Source: Carnobacterium divergens DSM 20623 (GTDB lineage: Bacteria; Bacillota; Bacilli; Lactobacillales; Carnobacteriaceae). From it: 64,000 nucleotides of DNA. The notes under the pieces were generated by a model. The model did not search any database and had not been told where the DNA came from. It saw nothing but the letters and a program-made list of their open reading frames with translations. The stretch covers positions 1,302,001 through 1,366,000 of the forward strand of contig NZ_JQLO01000001.1 in NCBI RefSeq assembly GCF_000744255.1, written 5' to 3'. Below, one piece after another: positions 8,722 to 18,149 of this stretch. Position numbers and translations under genes: made by a program. Position 1 is the first letter of the stretch, and every line of letters begins with the position of its first letter.

Positions 8722-11382
8722 TTATTTAGCGTCATACCAACTGTCGCCATAATTGCTGTCTACTTTTAATGGAACTTGTAATTTCACTGCATGTTCCATC
8801 ACTTCTGGAACTAATTTTTCAAGGATTGGAATTTCTTCCATTGGCGCTTCAAAAATCAGTTCATCGTGTACTTGTAACAACATTGTCGCTTTTAAATTTT
8901 CTGCTTTTAAACGTTTGTCCATTTCAATCATCGCTACTTTAATAATATCAGCCGCACTTCCTTGGATTGGCGTATTCATAGCTGTTCTTTCAGCAAATGA
9001 TCGTAGGTTAAAGTTCCTTGAATTAATGTCTTTCAAGTAACGGCGACGGTGAAATAAGGTTTCAACATAGCCCTTGTCTTTTGCTTCTCGTACGATGTCT
9101 TCCATATATTGTTTAACGCCTGGATATTTATCAAAATACGTATCAATAAATTGTTGTGCTTCTTTTCTGGTTATTCCTAAGTTTTGCGATAGTCCGTAGT
9201 CACTAATACCATAAACGATTCCAAAGTTGACCGCTTTTGCTTGGCGACGCATATTTCCAGTCACATCTTCTGCTTTTTCAATTCCAAAGACACGCATTGC
9301 CGTACTTGAATGGATGTCTTGCCCTTCAAGAAAGGCTTCTTTTAAATGGGTGTCATTTGAAATATCTGCCAGCACACGTAATTCAATTTGTGAATAATCG
9401 GAAGCAAACATTTTCCAGCCTTCATGGCTTGGTACAAAGGCTTGTCTAATTTTACGCCCTTCTTCTAAGCGAATCGGAATATTTTGTAAGTTAGGATCAA
9501 CGGAACTAAGGCGACCTGTTTGGGTTAAGGTTTGAACGTATCTAGTGTGTACTTTTCCAGTCGCATTATGAACGACTTTTAGTAAGCCCTCCACATAGGT
9601 TGATTGAATTTTAGCAATTTGACGGTATTGTAAAATATCATCTACGATTGGCGCTTGTTCTCTTAATTGCTCTAAAACATCAACTGCTGTTGAATAACCA
9701 GTTTTAGTTTTTTTAATTGCAGGTAAACCCATTTTTTCAAATAAAATCACACCTAATTGTTTTGGTGAATTGATATTAAAAGTTTCTCCAGCTTCTTCAT
9801 AGATACGCGCTTCAATTTCAGTTAAGCGAGTAGCAAATTCTGATTTCATTTCTAGTAAGCGATTGGCATTGACTTTTACACCTGTCATTTCCATTTTTGC
9901 TAATACCATTGAAAGAGGCAATTCCATTGAAAAGAAAAGATCACTTTGTTCACTTTTTTCTAAATCTGTTTTCAAATGCTTGCTTAAAACTTCAATGGCT
10001 TTTGCTTTTCTCGCTAAATGTTGATAAAGTACCGCTGGGTCTTCTGGAATAGCAATTTTAGCTCCTTTTCCATAGACACTTTCATCTGAATCAACTTCAT
10101 AGTAATCATGCTCCATTGCTACTTCAGATAAGTCTTTACTGTTGTCATTTGTATTTAAAATATAAGAGGCCAGTAAAACGTCAAACTGGATGCCATTCAC
10201 TTCGTTGCCGTAGCGTTTCATTGCTACGACTGTTCGTTTTGCATCAAAGACGTGTTTAACTATTGATTCGTCTTTTAACCATTCTGCAAATAGCGGCTCC
10301 GCTAAAATAAAATCAGGCTCTGCCATATAAATTTTTTCACCATTTGTCCAAGTGACTCCTACAATATCTGCTGTATGGTAATTATCACTTAACATTTCAA
10401 CGTATAAAGCACCTTCTTTGCCGAACATTTCAGGTTTTACTTCGGTTACCACTTCAAAAAGAATTTCAGCTTTTTCAATTTGATTTTCTTCGTCATAAGC
10501 TTTAGTATCTAATTTGCTTAAAAATGATTTAAAATCCATTTCTTTATAAAACTCAATTAGTTTTCCAACGTCTTTTCCTTTGTACACTAAATCATCCACT
10601 GTCACTTCTAGAGGAGCCTCAACATCGATTGTTGCCAAGCGTTTACTTAGGAAAGCTTGTTCTTTATCATTGATTAGGTTTTCTTTTCGTTTGCTTTTTT
10701 TCATATCTTCAATGTTTTCATACACGCCTTCAACAGAACCGAATTCATGTAACAGTTTTAAAGCTGTTTTTTCACCAATATTGGTGACTCCTGGGATGTT
10801 ATCAGAAGAGTCTCCTGCTAATCCCTTCATGTCAATAATTTGATTTGGCGTTAAACCGTATTTTTCCATTAGATAAGCAGGGGTATTTTCTTCGATTTCA
10901 CTAACCCCTTTTATGGTAATGTCTACACGAACATTTTCTTTAGCAAGTTGTGTTAAATCTCGGTCGCCTGAAACGACTACAACGTCATATTCATTTGGGT
11001 CTACTTGCGTTGCTAGGGTTCCAATAATATCATCTGCTTCATAATTATCCAATTCGTAATGTGGAATCCCAAATCCGACTAACAAATCACGTAAATAAGG
11101 CATTTGCTCTTTAAATTCCCCTGGTGTTTTAGAACGTCCATCTTTATATTCTTTATAAAATTCATGTCTAAATGTCGTTTTCCCTGCATCAAATGCAACT
11201 AATACATGTGTCGGTTCTTCTTTACTCATTTCATTTTCTAACATTCGGTGAAAGCTAAAAAGGGCATTTGTGTGAAGCCCGTTTTTATTAACAAATCGAT
11301 CTAATGATCCGGGAATTGCATAAAATGCTCTGAACGCAATACTGCTTCCATCAATCAATAATAATTTATTTTTTTTCGTCAT
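8722..11382 (-). CDS. polA: DNA polymerase I
   Basis: Repair and Okazaki-fragment processing polymerase, 886 aa. Residues about 1-290 form the 5'-3' exonuclease (EADDIIGTLA, DRDLTQL, GDSSDNIPGV). The middle 3'-5' exonuclease-like domain lacks the DxE metal-binding motif at its start (it reads ALYVEMLSD), so proofreading is probably lost, as in other Bacilli. The polymerase domain has motif A DYSQIELRVLA, motif B RRQAKAVNFGIVYG and motif C QVHDELIFE. ATG at 11382 follows AAGGAG. Ends in a strong terminator. Confidence 0.98.
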   Translation of the reverse strand: MTKKNKLLLIDGSSIAFRAFYAIPGSLDRFVNKNGLHTNALFSFHRMLENEMSKEEPTHVLVAFDAGKTTFRHEFYKEYKDGRSKTPGEFKEQMPYLRDLLVGFGIPHYELDNYEADDIIGTLATQVDPNEYDVVVVSGDRDLTQLAKENVRVDITIKGVSEIEENTPAYLMEKYGLTPNQIIDMKGLAGDSSDNIPGVTNIGEKTALKLLHEFGSVEGVYENIEDMKKSKRKENLINDKEQAFLSKRLATIDVEAPLEVTVDDLVYKGKDVGKLIEFYKEMDFKSFLSKLDTKAYDEENQIEKAEILFEVVTEVKPEMFGKEGALYVEMLSDNYHTADIVGVTWTNGEKIYMAEPDFILAEPLFAEWLKDESIVKHVFDAKRTVVAMKRYGNEVNGIQFDVLLASYILNTNDNSKDLSEVAMEHDYYEVDSDESVYGKGAKIAIPEDPAVLYQHLARKAKAIEVLSKHLKTDLEKSEQSDLFFSMELPLSMVLAKMEMTGVKVNANRLLEMKSEFATRLTEIEARIYEEAGETFNINSPKQLGVILFEKMGLPAIKKTKTGYSTAVDVLEQLREQAPIVDDILQYRQIAKIQSTYVEGLLKVVHNATGKVHTRYVQTLTQTGRLSSVDPNLQNIPIRLEEGRKIRQAFVPSHEGWKMFASDYSQIELRVLADISNDTHLKEAFLEGQDIHSSTAMRVFGIEKAEDVTGNMRRQAKAVNFGIVYGISDYGLSQNLGITRKEAQQFIDTYFDKYPGVKQYMEDIVREAKDKGYVETLFHRRRYLKDINSRNFNLRSFAERTAMNTPIQGSAADIIKVAMIEMDKRLKAENLKATMLLQVHDELIFEAPMEEIPILEKLVPEVMEHAVKLQVPLKVDSNYGDSWYDAK

Positions 11383-11514
11383 AAGAAAACTCCTTTTTTA
11401 TGGAAACCTTAAGTAAGTGGTGTTCACTTATCGTTTGGTGCCAATTTCATCTCTTATATTCTACCAAAAAAAAGAACAGATAGCGAAAAAGAAATTCGTT
11501 CCGTTCAAAAGAAA

Positions 11515-11542
11515 AAAATCAGAGTTTACGCACTCTGATTTT
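11515..11542 (-). terminator. Terminator of the MaoC-like gene
   Basis: An 11-bp stem (AAAATCAGAGT with its complement, loop TTACGC) overlaps the stop codon of the MaoC-like gene. It is followed by a T-rich stretch (TTTCTTTT) on the minus strand. Confidence 0.8.
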
Positions 11543-12002
11543 AATGTAATGCTTCTTCAATTTGGGGAATTAATCGTGGCGGCTCAACAATAAAGCTGGC
11601 ATCAATTACTCGCTCACCTTCCATATTTTTAGCTTCTACTGAAATCGTCACTACTTCTTTCATTAAATCCACTCGAATTACTTCGAATTCAAAGGTAACC
11701 GTTTCATAGTGGTAGACGGGATTTACGCAGTTTACTGAAACATTCACCACATTTGACCCTGGTCCTGGTAAATGTTTTGAAATCGTACTTGTCATAATGC
11801 CAATCAGCATGATAACCGGCACTAATGGCTTTTCGTATTCCGTTTGATTGGTATAATCATGTTGAATAAATAAGGGATTTGCATCATTTGTCAATCCTAA
11901 GTACAACAAGATATCTTTATCTTCAATTGATTCCGTCACACTTAATTGATCGCCTTCTTGGATTTTCGTAATCAATTTCCCCATTTTTCTTGGTTTCATC
12001 AT
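11541..12002 (-). CDS. MaoC-fold (hot-dog) protein with displaced catalytic histidine
   Basis: 153 aa, matching a single hot-dog domain of the MaoC dehydratase type. Active-site helix region: YLGLTNDANPLFIQHDY (about residues 29-45), then LVPVIMLIGIMTSTISKHLPGPGS. In R-hydratases such as PhaJ the pattern is D-x-N-P-x-H; here Phe stands where His is expected and a His comes three residues later, so hydratase activity is doubtful. It could instead be a thioesterase-like or binding protein. It sits between polA and murC with terminators on both sides, so it is its own unit. Function unknown. Confidence 0.7.
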   Translation of the reverse strand: MMKPRKMGKLITKIQEGDQLSVTESIEDKDILLYLGLTNDANPLFIQHDYTNQTEYEKPLVPVIMLIGIMTSTISKHLPGPGSNVVNVSVNCVNPVYHYETVTFEFEVIRVDLMKEVVTISVEAKNMEGERVIDASFIVEPPRLIPQIEEALH

Positions 12003-12104
12003 TTTTTCATTTTCTCCTTCATTGTCTTTGTCTTTATTTTACCAAATGTTCTGGAAAATGTAATGAATAAAGTTTTTTAATTTCACTTTCTATAAAAATA
12101 AAAA

Positions 12105-12128
12105 CCTAAACAAATAATTTTGTTTAGG
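12105..12128 (-). terminator. Intrinsic terminator of murC
   Basis: A perfect 10-bp stem (CCTAAACAAA with its complement, loop TAAT) eleven bases after the murC stop, followed by TTTTTATTTTT on the minus strand. Confidence 0.88.
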
Positions 12129-12139
12129 CATAAATCAAT

Positions 12140-13471
12140 TTAATTGTTTTGTAAAGTAGTTCTACTTAATAGTGTTTCATAAGAGCTTTCAAATTTTTGA
12201 ACATCTCCTGCACCCATAAAGATAACAACTGCATCATGATGATTCAATAATGGAGACATATTTTCTTCTTTTAAAACAGTGGCACCATTTTTAATTTTTT
12301 CAGCCAAATCTTGGATTGTTACGCTTCCTTGATCTTCTCTTGCTGATCCAAAGATATCACATAGATAAACAGAGTCTGCTAGATTTAGCGCTTCAGCAAA
12401 TTCGCTCAACAACGCAACCGTTCTTGTGAAGGTATGAGGTTGGAAAACCGCAATAATTTCTTTTTCTGGATACTTTTGACGAGCAGCATCTAAAGTAGCA
12501 CGGATTTCAGAAGGATGATGTGCATAATCATCAATGATAACCATGTCTCCCATTTGTTTTTCACTAAAACGACGTTTAACGCCTTGGAAAGTCAATAAGT
12601 TTTCAGCAATTTTTTCTTTTGAAATGCCTTCAAGTTGACAAAGGGCAATAACTGCAAGTGCATTCAGTACATTATGAGCGCCATATGTTGGAATTTCAAA
12701 GTGATTATAAAATTCATTTGAAATATACACGTCAAAACTTGAACCTTTTGTTGACCGAGTAATATTACGTGCTTGGAAGTCATTTTCAGCTCCAAATCCA
12801 TAATAAAGTACTGGTACATTTGCTTTAATTTTTTGCAACTCTTCATCTTCACCACAGGCAATAATCGCTTTTTGAACTTGGTTTGCCATTGATTGGAAGG
12901 CATCAAATACATCTTCAATACCTGTAAAGTAATCAGGATGATCAAAATCAATATTTGTCATAATGGCATAATCGGGACGGTAGGCTAAGAAATGACGACG
13001 ATATTCGCAAGCTTCTAAGACAAAGAAGTCAGCATCTGGTACACCGTGCCCAGTTCCATCTCCAATGATATAGCTTGTTGGTTCAATTGAACTTAACACA
13101 TGTGCTAATAATCCAGTTGTACTTGTTTTACCATGAGAACCTGTAATGGCAACACTTGTATATTGCTTTAAAAACTCACCGATAAATTTATGGTAGCGAA
13201 TAACTGGAATTCCTAAATCTAAAGCTGCTTGAATCTCTTCATGAGTATCTGGGAACGCATTCCCTGCGATAACCGTCAATCCTTCACGAATATTTTCTTT
13301 CGCAAATGGGAAGATTGGAATTCCTGCATCTTCAATCCCTTTTTGAGTAAAGAAGTATTTTTCAACGTCGGATCCTTGTACGTTAAAACCTTTATCATTC
13401 AATACTAATGCTAGTGCGCTCATTCCAGAACCTTTAATGCCGACAAAGTGATATAGTGTATTTGTATTCAT
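12140..13471 (-). CDS. murC: UDP-N-acetylmuramate--L-alanine ligase
   Basis: Adds L-alanine to UDP-MurNAc, the first amino acid of the peptidoglycan stem. 443 aa. Seen: N-terminal [13 protein letters not shown] nucleotide loop (about 9-21), ATP-binding [10 protein letters not shown] near 110, the Mur ligase family [10 protein letters not shown] motif near 310, and [11 protein letters not shown] at 13471 follows GGAGG. It is downstream of sftA in the same orientation, the arrangement also found in Bacillus. 250 bases separate them, room for a promoter. Confidence 0.98.
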   Translation of the reverse strand: MNTNTLYHFVGIKGSGMSALALVLNDKGFNVQGSDVEKYFFTQKGIEDAGIPIFPFAKENIREGLTVIAGNAFPDTHEEIQAALDLGIPVIRYHKFIGEFLKQYTSVAITGSHGKTSTTGLLAHVLSSIEPTSYIIGDGTGHGVPDADFFVLEACEYRRHFLAYRPDYAIMTNIDFDHPDYFTGIEDVFDAFQSMANQVQKAIIACGEDEELQKIKANVPVLYYGFGAENDFQARNITRSTKGSSFDVYISNEFYNHFEIPTYGAHNVLNALAVIALCQLEGISKEKIAENLLTFQGVKRRFSEKQMGDMVIIDDYAHHPSEIRATLDAARQKYPEKEIIAVFQPHTFTRTVALLSEFAEALNLADSVYLCDIFGSAREDQGSVTIQDLAEKIKNGATVLKEENMSPLLNHHDAVVIFMGAGDVQKFESSYETLLSRTTLQNN

Positions 13472-13721
13472 TTTCCTGCCTCCAAATGATGTAATTCGTA
13501 GTTCCCTATTTTGTCTATCTACTTGTATTTTTATTAAACAATAAGTTCCCTATTTCCAATAAGTTGTTCATTATCTTAACATCAATTTATTCTATAAATT
13601 TTTACTGATCTAAAAATTATAACGATATTAGTATACCACGATTTTTTTCATTAGCATACTGCTTTCACCTAGAATACTTTTGTATTAGGATATCTTAAAA
13701 ACTGGCAATTAACTTTTTAAG

Positions 13722-16460
13722 CTACTCATTTTTTTGATAATTTGCTTCGTAAGTTGCTTTAGTCAGAAATACATCTCTTGGTTTAGAACCTTTATTTCCA
13801 GAAATTAACTGTTGCTCTTCCAATGCTTCAATTAAGTTAGAGGCACGATTAAATCCAATTTTAAATTTTCGTTGCAATAAAGAAACAGAAACGGTATCTT
13901 CTTCTGAAATAAAGGCTAAAATTTCATCAAATAGCTCATCTTGACTTTCAACTAGTTCTAATTTAGCAAGTAATGTTTCGGGTTCAAACAGATAATTAGC
14001 CGCTCGTTGATCTTTCACATGTTGCACAATCGTGTCAATTTCATTTTCAACATAGGTTCCTTGTACTCGAATAGGTTGCCCTATGCCATTTTCTAAGAAC
14101 AGCATATCCCCTTTTCCAAGTAATTTTTCTGCTCCACCTGTATCCATAATGGTTCTTGAATCCACTTGACTAGAAACCATAAAGGCTACTCGTGTCGGAA
14201 TATTATTTTTGATGGTTCCTGTTACCACATCCACACTCGGCCTTTGTGTTGCAACTAGTAAATGAATCCCTGCTGCTCTCGCCTTTTGTGTAATACGAGC
14301 GATGTAGTCTTGAACTTCGCTACTCGCCACCATCATTAAATCGGCTAATTCATCAATAATAATCACGATATAAGGAATTTTCAATCCGTGATCTCCATGG
14401 AGAGCTGCTTTTTCATTGAATTTTTCAATGTTTCGAACACCAGCTGCTGCCAGTTTTTGGTAACGCTCTTCCATTTCTTCAACTGCCCATTTTAAAGCTT
14501 CTGCTGCAGCTTTTGGTTCTGAAATAACTGGTGATAATAAATGAGGAATGTCGTTATATGGCGCAAGTTCCACCGCTTTTGGATCAATTAAAATCAATTT
14601 CACTTCACTTGGATTTGCTTTGTATAATAAGCTGATTAAAATTGAATTGATAAAGACACTCTTACCTGAACCTGTTGCCCCTGCAATTAAACCATGAGGC
14701 ATTTTATCGATGGTTGAAACCACTGCTTTCCCAGATAAATTCACTCCAATCGCGACTGTTAATGGCGATTTATTTTCTTTAAATTCTGAACTTTCCATCA
14801 CTTCGGATAGCATGACAGGTCTTGAAAATTGATTTGGAATCTCAACTCCGACAGAACTTCTACCAGGAATAGGCGCTTCTATCCGAATGTCTTTAGCTGC
14901 TAACGCAAGCTTTAAATCATCTGATAAATTAGTTATTTTATTCACTTTGACACCACGACCCAGCTGTAATTCAAATTGAGTTACTGCCGGTCCAATCGTC
15001 CAGCCAATTACTTGGGCATCAACACCAAAGGCATCTAAAGCTTCATTTAACATTTCAGCTTGTTCAATAACCCAATCATCCACGGCACTATTTGTAAATT
15101 GAACAGGTGGCTCTAGTAAGTCTAATGGGGGAAATTGATACGCAGCTAGATTTTCATCTTCATTTTCAATTAAATTTGAAACGGGGACTAGCGCTTTTCC
15201 TTCAGAAGTAAAATTGTCACTTTTTGCTTCTGGTGTAGTTATTTTTTCTTCAACAAATTGAGGCACTTCCTCTACAATGAATTCTTCTGGTTCTTCCATT
15301 GTAGGTTCTTCAACAATCTGTGGTTGTTCTTCTTCTACAATCAATTCTTCTAGTTCTTCCTTTGCAGATTCTGCTGTCTTTTCTTCGACAAAAGACGGCA
15401 CTTCTTCAGAAATCGATTCTTCCATAACAGACTCTTCTATCTTTTCTTCAACTACTGGCGTTAATGTTTGAGACAAATAATTAAAACGACTTAACGCAGC
15501 TTTTAATTCCAAATCAGATTCTTCTTGATTAAATGTACCTGTTTCAGTAGTTTCTTCTAAAAGTGGTTCAACAGATGATTCATCTTTAGTGATGATTTCA
15601 GTCTCAACTGAATCTTGAATAGGACCTCTGTCCTCTTCTTCATGAAGCTCTCCAAAATAACGTGCAACATTCGTCCCACGATTTATCGTAATGTCTTGTT
15701 CTTCTTCAATCATTCCTGCAAGCGATCTTGAAAGACCTCTTTTTTTATCGTGGTGTGTTTCTTCGATTTGAGGAATCACCAACTCTTCTTCCTCTTCTAA
15801 GCACTCGGCTTTTTCTTGTATTTGACTAGTAGTTTCTAATTCACTCGCTGGAAGAACCTCTTCAAATGTAATCAATTCTATATCTGGTGCGCCATCTTCT
15901 ACTTCAAGTTCAGCTGAATCTTCATTTTCTGTAAGCAAAATAAACGTGTCTACCTCTTTTTTTAAACGCGAAGCTAAAAGATCGTAGTCAATTTCATCAA
16001 TTGTTTTTTTTACATCATCTCTTTGGAACCCATAAATAGGTGACGGAATTTTTTGAACTTTAAATGGCGTTGAACTTCTTGTTTCATGATAGGCAGTTGG
16101 CTGCTTTTCAATGGATTGCTTAGCCGCTTGTTTCGCTTCAACTTTTCTTTCAGTATTGGTTTTTCGAGTATGAAAATCTTGTGTCTCTTTTTTTACAACT
16201 GCATTCGTTTCTTTTCTTGTATACTCTTCTGTACGATGTAAAAATTCTGAAAAAACAGCATCTGGTGCTGGATGACGACCTGATTTCGGTAATTTTACTG
16301 GTCTTTTCGTTTCATTATTTTGTGTTTCGTAAGGTTGTTTTTTTAAGGGTTGTTTTTTTTCATTCTGTCGTACTTGTTCAGTATCAGAATAGAAAGGAAA
16401 CTTAAATTTTTTAGGGTGATTTTGCCCACCTTGGTAGCTTGGTCCATCATAATTTGACAT
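13722..16460 (-). CDS. sftA: DNA translocase SftA (soluble FtsK/SpoIIIE family)
   Basis: ATP-driven DNA pump that clears chromosomal DNA from the division septum. 912 aa. Unlike SpoIIIE it has no N-terminal membrane segments. Residues 1-~460 are hydrophilic and increasingly Glu-rich, with imperfect repeats such as EEVPSFVEEK and EEVPQFVEEK. The motor follows: GATGSGKS Walker A near 595, VIIIDELADLM Walker B, and ATQRPSVDVVTG. A C-terminal winged-helix gamma domain (about 845-905) should read KOPS-type polarity sequences. Lack of membrane anchor plus the murC and ytpR neighbours argue for SftA rather than SpoIIIE. Confidence 0.93.
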   Translation of the reverse strand: MSNYDGPSYQGGQNHPKKFKFPFYSDTEQVRQNEKKQPLKKQPYETQNNETKRPVKLPKSGRHPAPDAVFSEFLHRTEEYTRKETNAVVKKETQDFHTRKTNTERKVEAKQAAKQSIEKQPTAYHETRSSTPFKVQKIPSPIYGFQRDDVKKTIDEIDYDLLASRLKKEVDTFILLTENEDSAELEVEDGAPDIELITFEEVLPASELETTSQIQEKAECLEEEEELVIPQIEETHHDKKRGLSRSLAGMIEEEQDITINRGTNVARYFGELHEEEDRGPIQDSVETEIITKDESSVEPLLEETTETGTFNQEESDLELKAALSRFNYLSQTLTPVVEEKIEESVMEESISEEVPSFVEEKTAESAKEELEELIVEEEQPQIVEEPTMEEPEEFIVEEVPQFVEEKITTPEAKSDNFTSEGKALVPVSNLIENEDENLAAYQFPPLDLLEPPVQFTNSAVDDWVIEQAEMLNEALDAFGVDAQVIGWTIGPAVTQFELQLGRGVKVNKITNLSDDLKLALAAKDIRIEAPIPGRSSVGVEIPNQFSRPVMLSEVMESSEFKENKSPLTVAIGVNLSGKAVVSTIDKMPHGLIAGATGSGKSVFINSILISLLYKANPSEVKLILIDPKAVELAPYNDIPHLLSPVISEPKAAAEALKWAVEEMEERYQKLAAAGVRNIEKFNEKAALHGDHGLKIPYIVIIIDELADLMMVASSEVQDYIARITQKARAAGIHLLVATQRPSVDVVTGTIKNNIPTRVAFMVSSQVDSRTIMDTGGAEKLLGKGDMLFLENGIGQPIRVQGTYVENEIDTIVQHVKDQRAANYLFEPETLLAKLELVESQDELFDEILAFISEEDTVSVSLLQRKFKIGFNRASNLIEALEEQQLISGNKGSKPRDVFLTKATYEANYQKNE

Positions 16461-16568
16461 GATGATGCTCCTTTCCTCTCTGTTGTCTTTGTTTAGTTTA
16501 ACATAATCCCCCTCTTTATTGAATCATAATTGAGAAAGCTTAAAATCTTCTTAGACAACGATAAAAAA

Positions 16569-16603
16569 CAATCTACTCAACACATGATGTGAAAAGTAGA
16601 TTG
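16569..16603 (-). terminator. Intrinsic terminator of the ytpP-usp-ytpR unit
   Basis: A 9-bp outer stem (CAATCTACT with its complement) with an inner CACAT/ATGTG stem, followed by TTTTTTATC on the minus strand, 14 bases after the ytpR stop. Confidence 0.8.
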
Positions 16604-16617
16604 CTTCTATTTTTAAA

Positions 16618-17232
16618 TTAAGCGCCTATTTCAAAAGCTTCTCCAACAGTTGAATCTGCTGGCAATACTAAAATACCTTTTTGAACAGGTGCATCCGCTA
16701 AGTTTAATTCTTTAGCTGAACAAATCATTCCGTGACTCGCTTCGCCACGTAATTCACCGTCCCAAATAATTAACCCATTCGGCATCATCGCGCCTACTTT
16801 TGCAACCACTACTTTTTGATCCGCCGCAATGTTTGGAGCGCCACAAACGATTTGAACCGTTTCGTCATTTCCAACTTCAACTTGCGTAATGGATAAATGG
16901 TCTGAATCTGGATGTGGCACGCATTCTTTAACAAATCCAACAACGAATTTAGGTTCATTGTCGACTTCTAAGATATAATCAAATCCAGCTTTTTGAATAA
17001 GCTCATTTAAAACAGCCACTTGATCTTCAGTTAAATAGATTTGACCATTTCCTGACACTGTTAAGTGGTTTGAGATATGAAAGAAGTTAAAACCAACAGT
17101 TTCATTTGTTTCTGATTTAAAAATTCTAACAACGTCTCCGTTTTCTTCAAATCCTTGTTCCGAAAAATTACTGTTTTCAGTCATAATTAAAAGAGTATCG
17201 CCTATTCCATTTTTATTGTAACAACTAATCAT
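16618..17232 (-). CDS. ytpR: YtpR-like tRNA-binding-domain protein
   Basis: About 204 aa. An N-terminal DUF4479-like region opens MISCYNKNGIGDTLLIM. A C-terminal OB-fold of the EMAP/Trbp111 type (about 90-200) follows, with VGFVKECVPHPDSDHLSITQV and CGAPNIAADQKVVVAKVGA, the same domain that precedes bacterial PheRS beta. It probably binds structured RNA or tRNA; its cellular job is not established. I place the start at ATG 17232 (12 bases after GGAG); TTG at 17235 is also possible. The longer open frame upstream overlaps the preceding gene. Confidence 0.85.
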   Translation of the reverse strand: MISCYNKNGIGDTLLIMTENSNFSEQGFEENGDVVRIFKSETNETVGFNFFHISNHLTVSGNGQIYLTEDQVAVLNELIQKAGFDYILEVDNEPKFVVGFVKECVPHPDSDHLSITQVEVGNDETVQIVCGAPNIAADQKVVVAKVGAMMPNGLIIWDGELRGEASHGMICSAKELNLADAPVQKGILVLPADSTVGEAFEIGA

Positions 17233-17251
17233 CAATTTATTTTTCTCCAAT

Positions 17252-17716
17252 CTATTTTTCCTTCGCTTGATTTCGAACAATCAATACATCACATGGTGCT
17301 TCTCGAATAATGTATTGACTAACGCTTCCCATCATTAAACGTTCAATTCCACTTAATCCGCTTTGACCACATAAAATCAAATCGATGTTATGTTCTTTTG
17401 GCAATGATTTTGCTAGTAATTCTTTTGGTGAGCCTGTTACTAATTCAGTTGAAACTTTTTTTACACCACGATTAATTGCAAATTGACGGTATTCACCAAG
17501 AATTTCTTTCATCGTACGCGTCTCTTCTTCACTGGCTTCAATATCAAAGCTCGCAACACCCATCGTGTATGAACGATTGTCAATTACGTGGACAATCAAT
17601 AAATCACCATTATTTCGTTTCGCTGTTTCAATTGCATTTTCTAAAGCTGCACTTGCTTCGTCGCTTCCGTCTACTGCAACCATGATGTGTTGATATTCTT
17701 GATTTTGTTCAACCAT
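17252..17716 (-). CDS. Universal stress protein, UspA family
   Basis: 154 aa single Usp domain. The N-terminal strand is IMVAVDGSDEASAALENA, and the C-terminal nucleotide-binding motif G-Q-S-G-L-S-G followed by RLMMGSVSQYIIREA fits the ATP-binding type (G-2x-G-9x-G-S/T). ATG at 17716 sits behind AGGGGATGAG. It lies between ytpP and ytpR, 19 bases before ytpR, so it is translated from the same transcript. In Bacillus subtilis this slot holds an unrelated gene, ytpQ, as far as I recall, so this looks like a lineage-specific replacement. Confidence 0.92.
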   Translation of the reverse strand: MVEQNQEYQHIMVAVDGSDEASAALENAIETAKRNNGDLLIVHVIDNRSYTMGVASFDIEASEEETRTMKEILGEYRQFAINRGVKKVSTELVTGSPKELLAKSLPKEHNIDLILCGQSGLSGIERLMMGSVSQYIIREAPCDVLIVRNQAKEK

Positions 17717-17815
17717 AATCTCATCCCCTTTTGAAAAACTTAGCATTTAACTGCTTTCTTTTATTATAACTCTTTCATTCCTATAACAAAAGGCTAAACG
17801 CTTCATCTTGAATCA

Positions 17816-18127
17816 TTAGAGCGTATTGATAAATTGAGTAACTTCTTCTTTTGTTTTGCGGTCTTTATTCACAAAACGTCCAGTTTCGATTCCGTTTTCA
17901 AAAGCCACAAAACTTGGAATCCCAAAAATAGCCAAGTCTCCACATAAATCGATAAATTCATCGCGATCCACCTGCACAAATGTAAAGTCTGCATGTTCAT
18001 TTTCGATTTCAGGCATCAAAGGTTTAATGAACACACAATCACCACACCAATCTGCTGTGAAAAAGAAAATTGTTTTTCCGCTATTCTTCAATGTTTCAAA
18101 TTCTGCAAGTGATTTTAATTCTCTCAT
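17816..18127 (-). CDS. ytpP: Thioredoxin-like protein YtpP
   Basis: 103 aa thioredoxin fold with the active site ADWCGDCVFIKPLMPEI (CGDC in place of the usual CGPC) at about residues 25-41, and the cis-proline loop FGIPSFVAFENG near 70-80. The CxDC-type site is typical of YtpP-like thioredoxins. ATG at 18127 follows GAGGTG. It starts 22 bases after the ytoP stop, so it is co-transcribed with the aminopeptidase. Substrate not known. Confidence 0.9.
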   Translation of the reverse strand: MRELKSLAEFETLKNSGKTIFFFTADWCGDCVFIKPLMPEIENEHADFTFVQVDRDEFIDLCGDLAIFGIPSFVAFENGIETGRFVNKDRKTKEEVTQFINTL

Positions 18128-18149
18128 ATTGTCACCTCTTTTTTATAAA

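Noticed and set aside
12664-12951. Overlapping minus-strand frame inside murC
   Set aside because: It runs in another frame within the well-conserved murC coding region, with biased, low-complexity translation and no ribosome-binding site.
13694-13721. Terminator of sftA
   Set aside because: CTTAAAAA/TTTTTAAG pair, but the following bases on the minus strand are ATATCC with no T run; AT-rich palindrome only.
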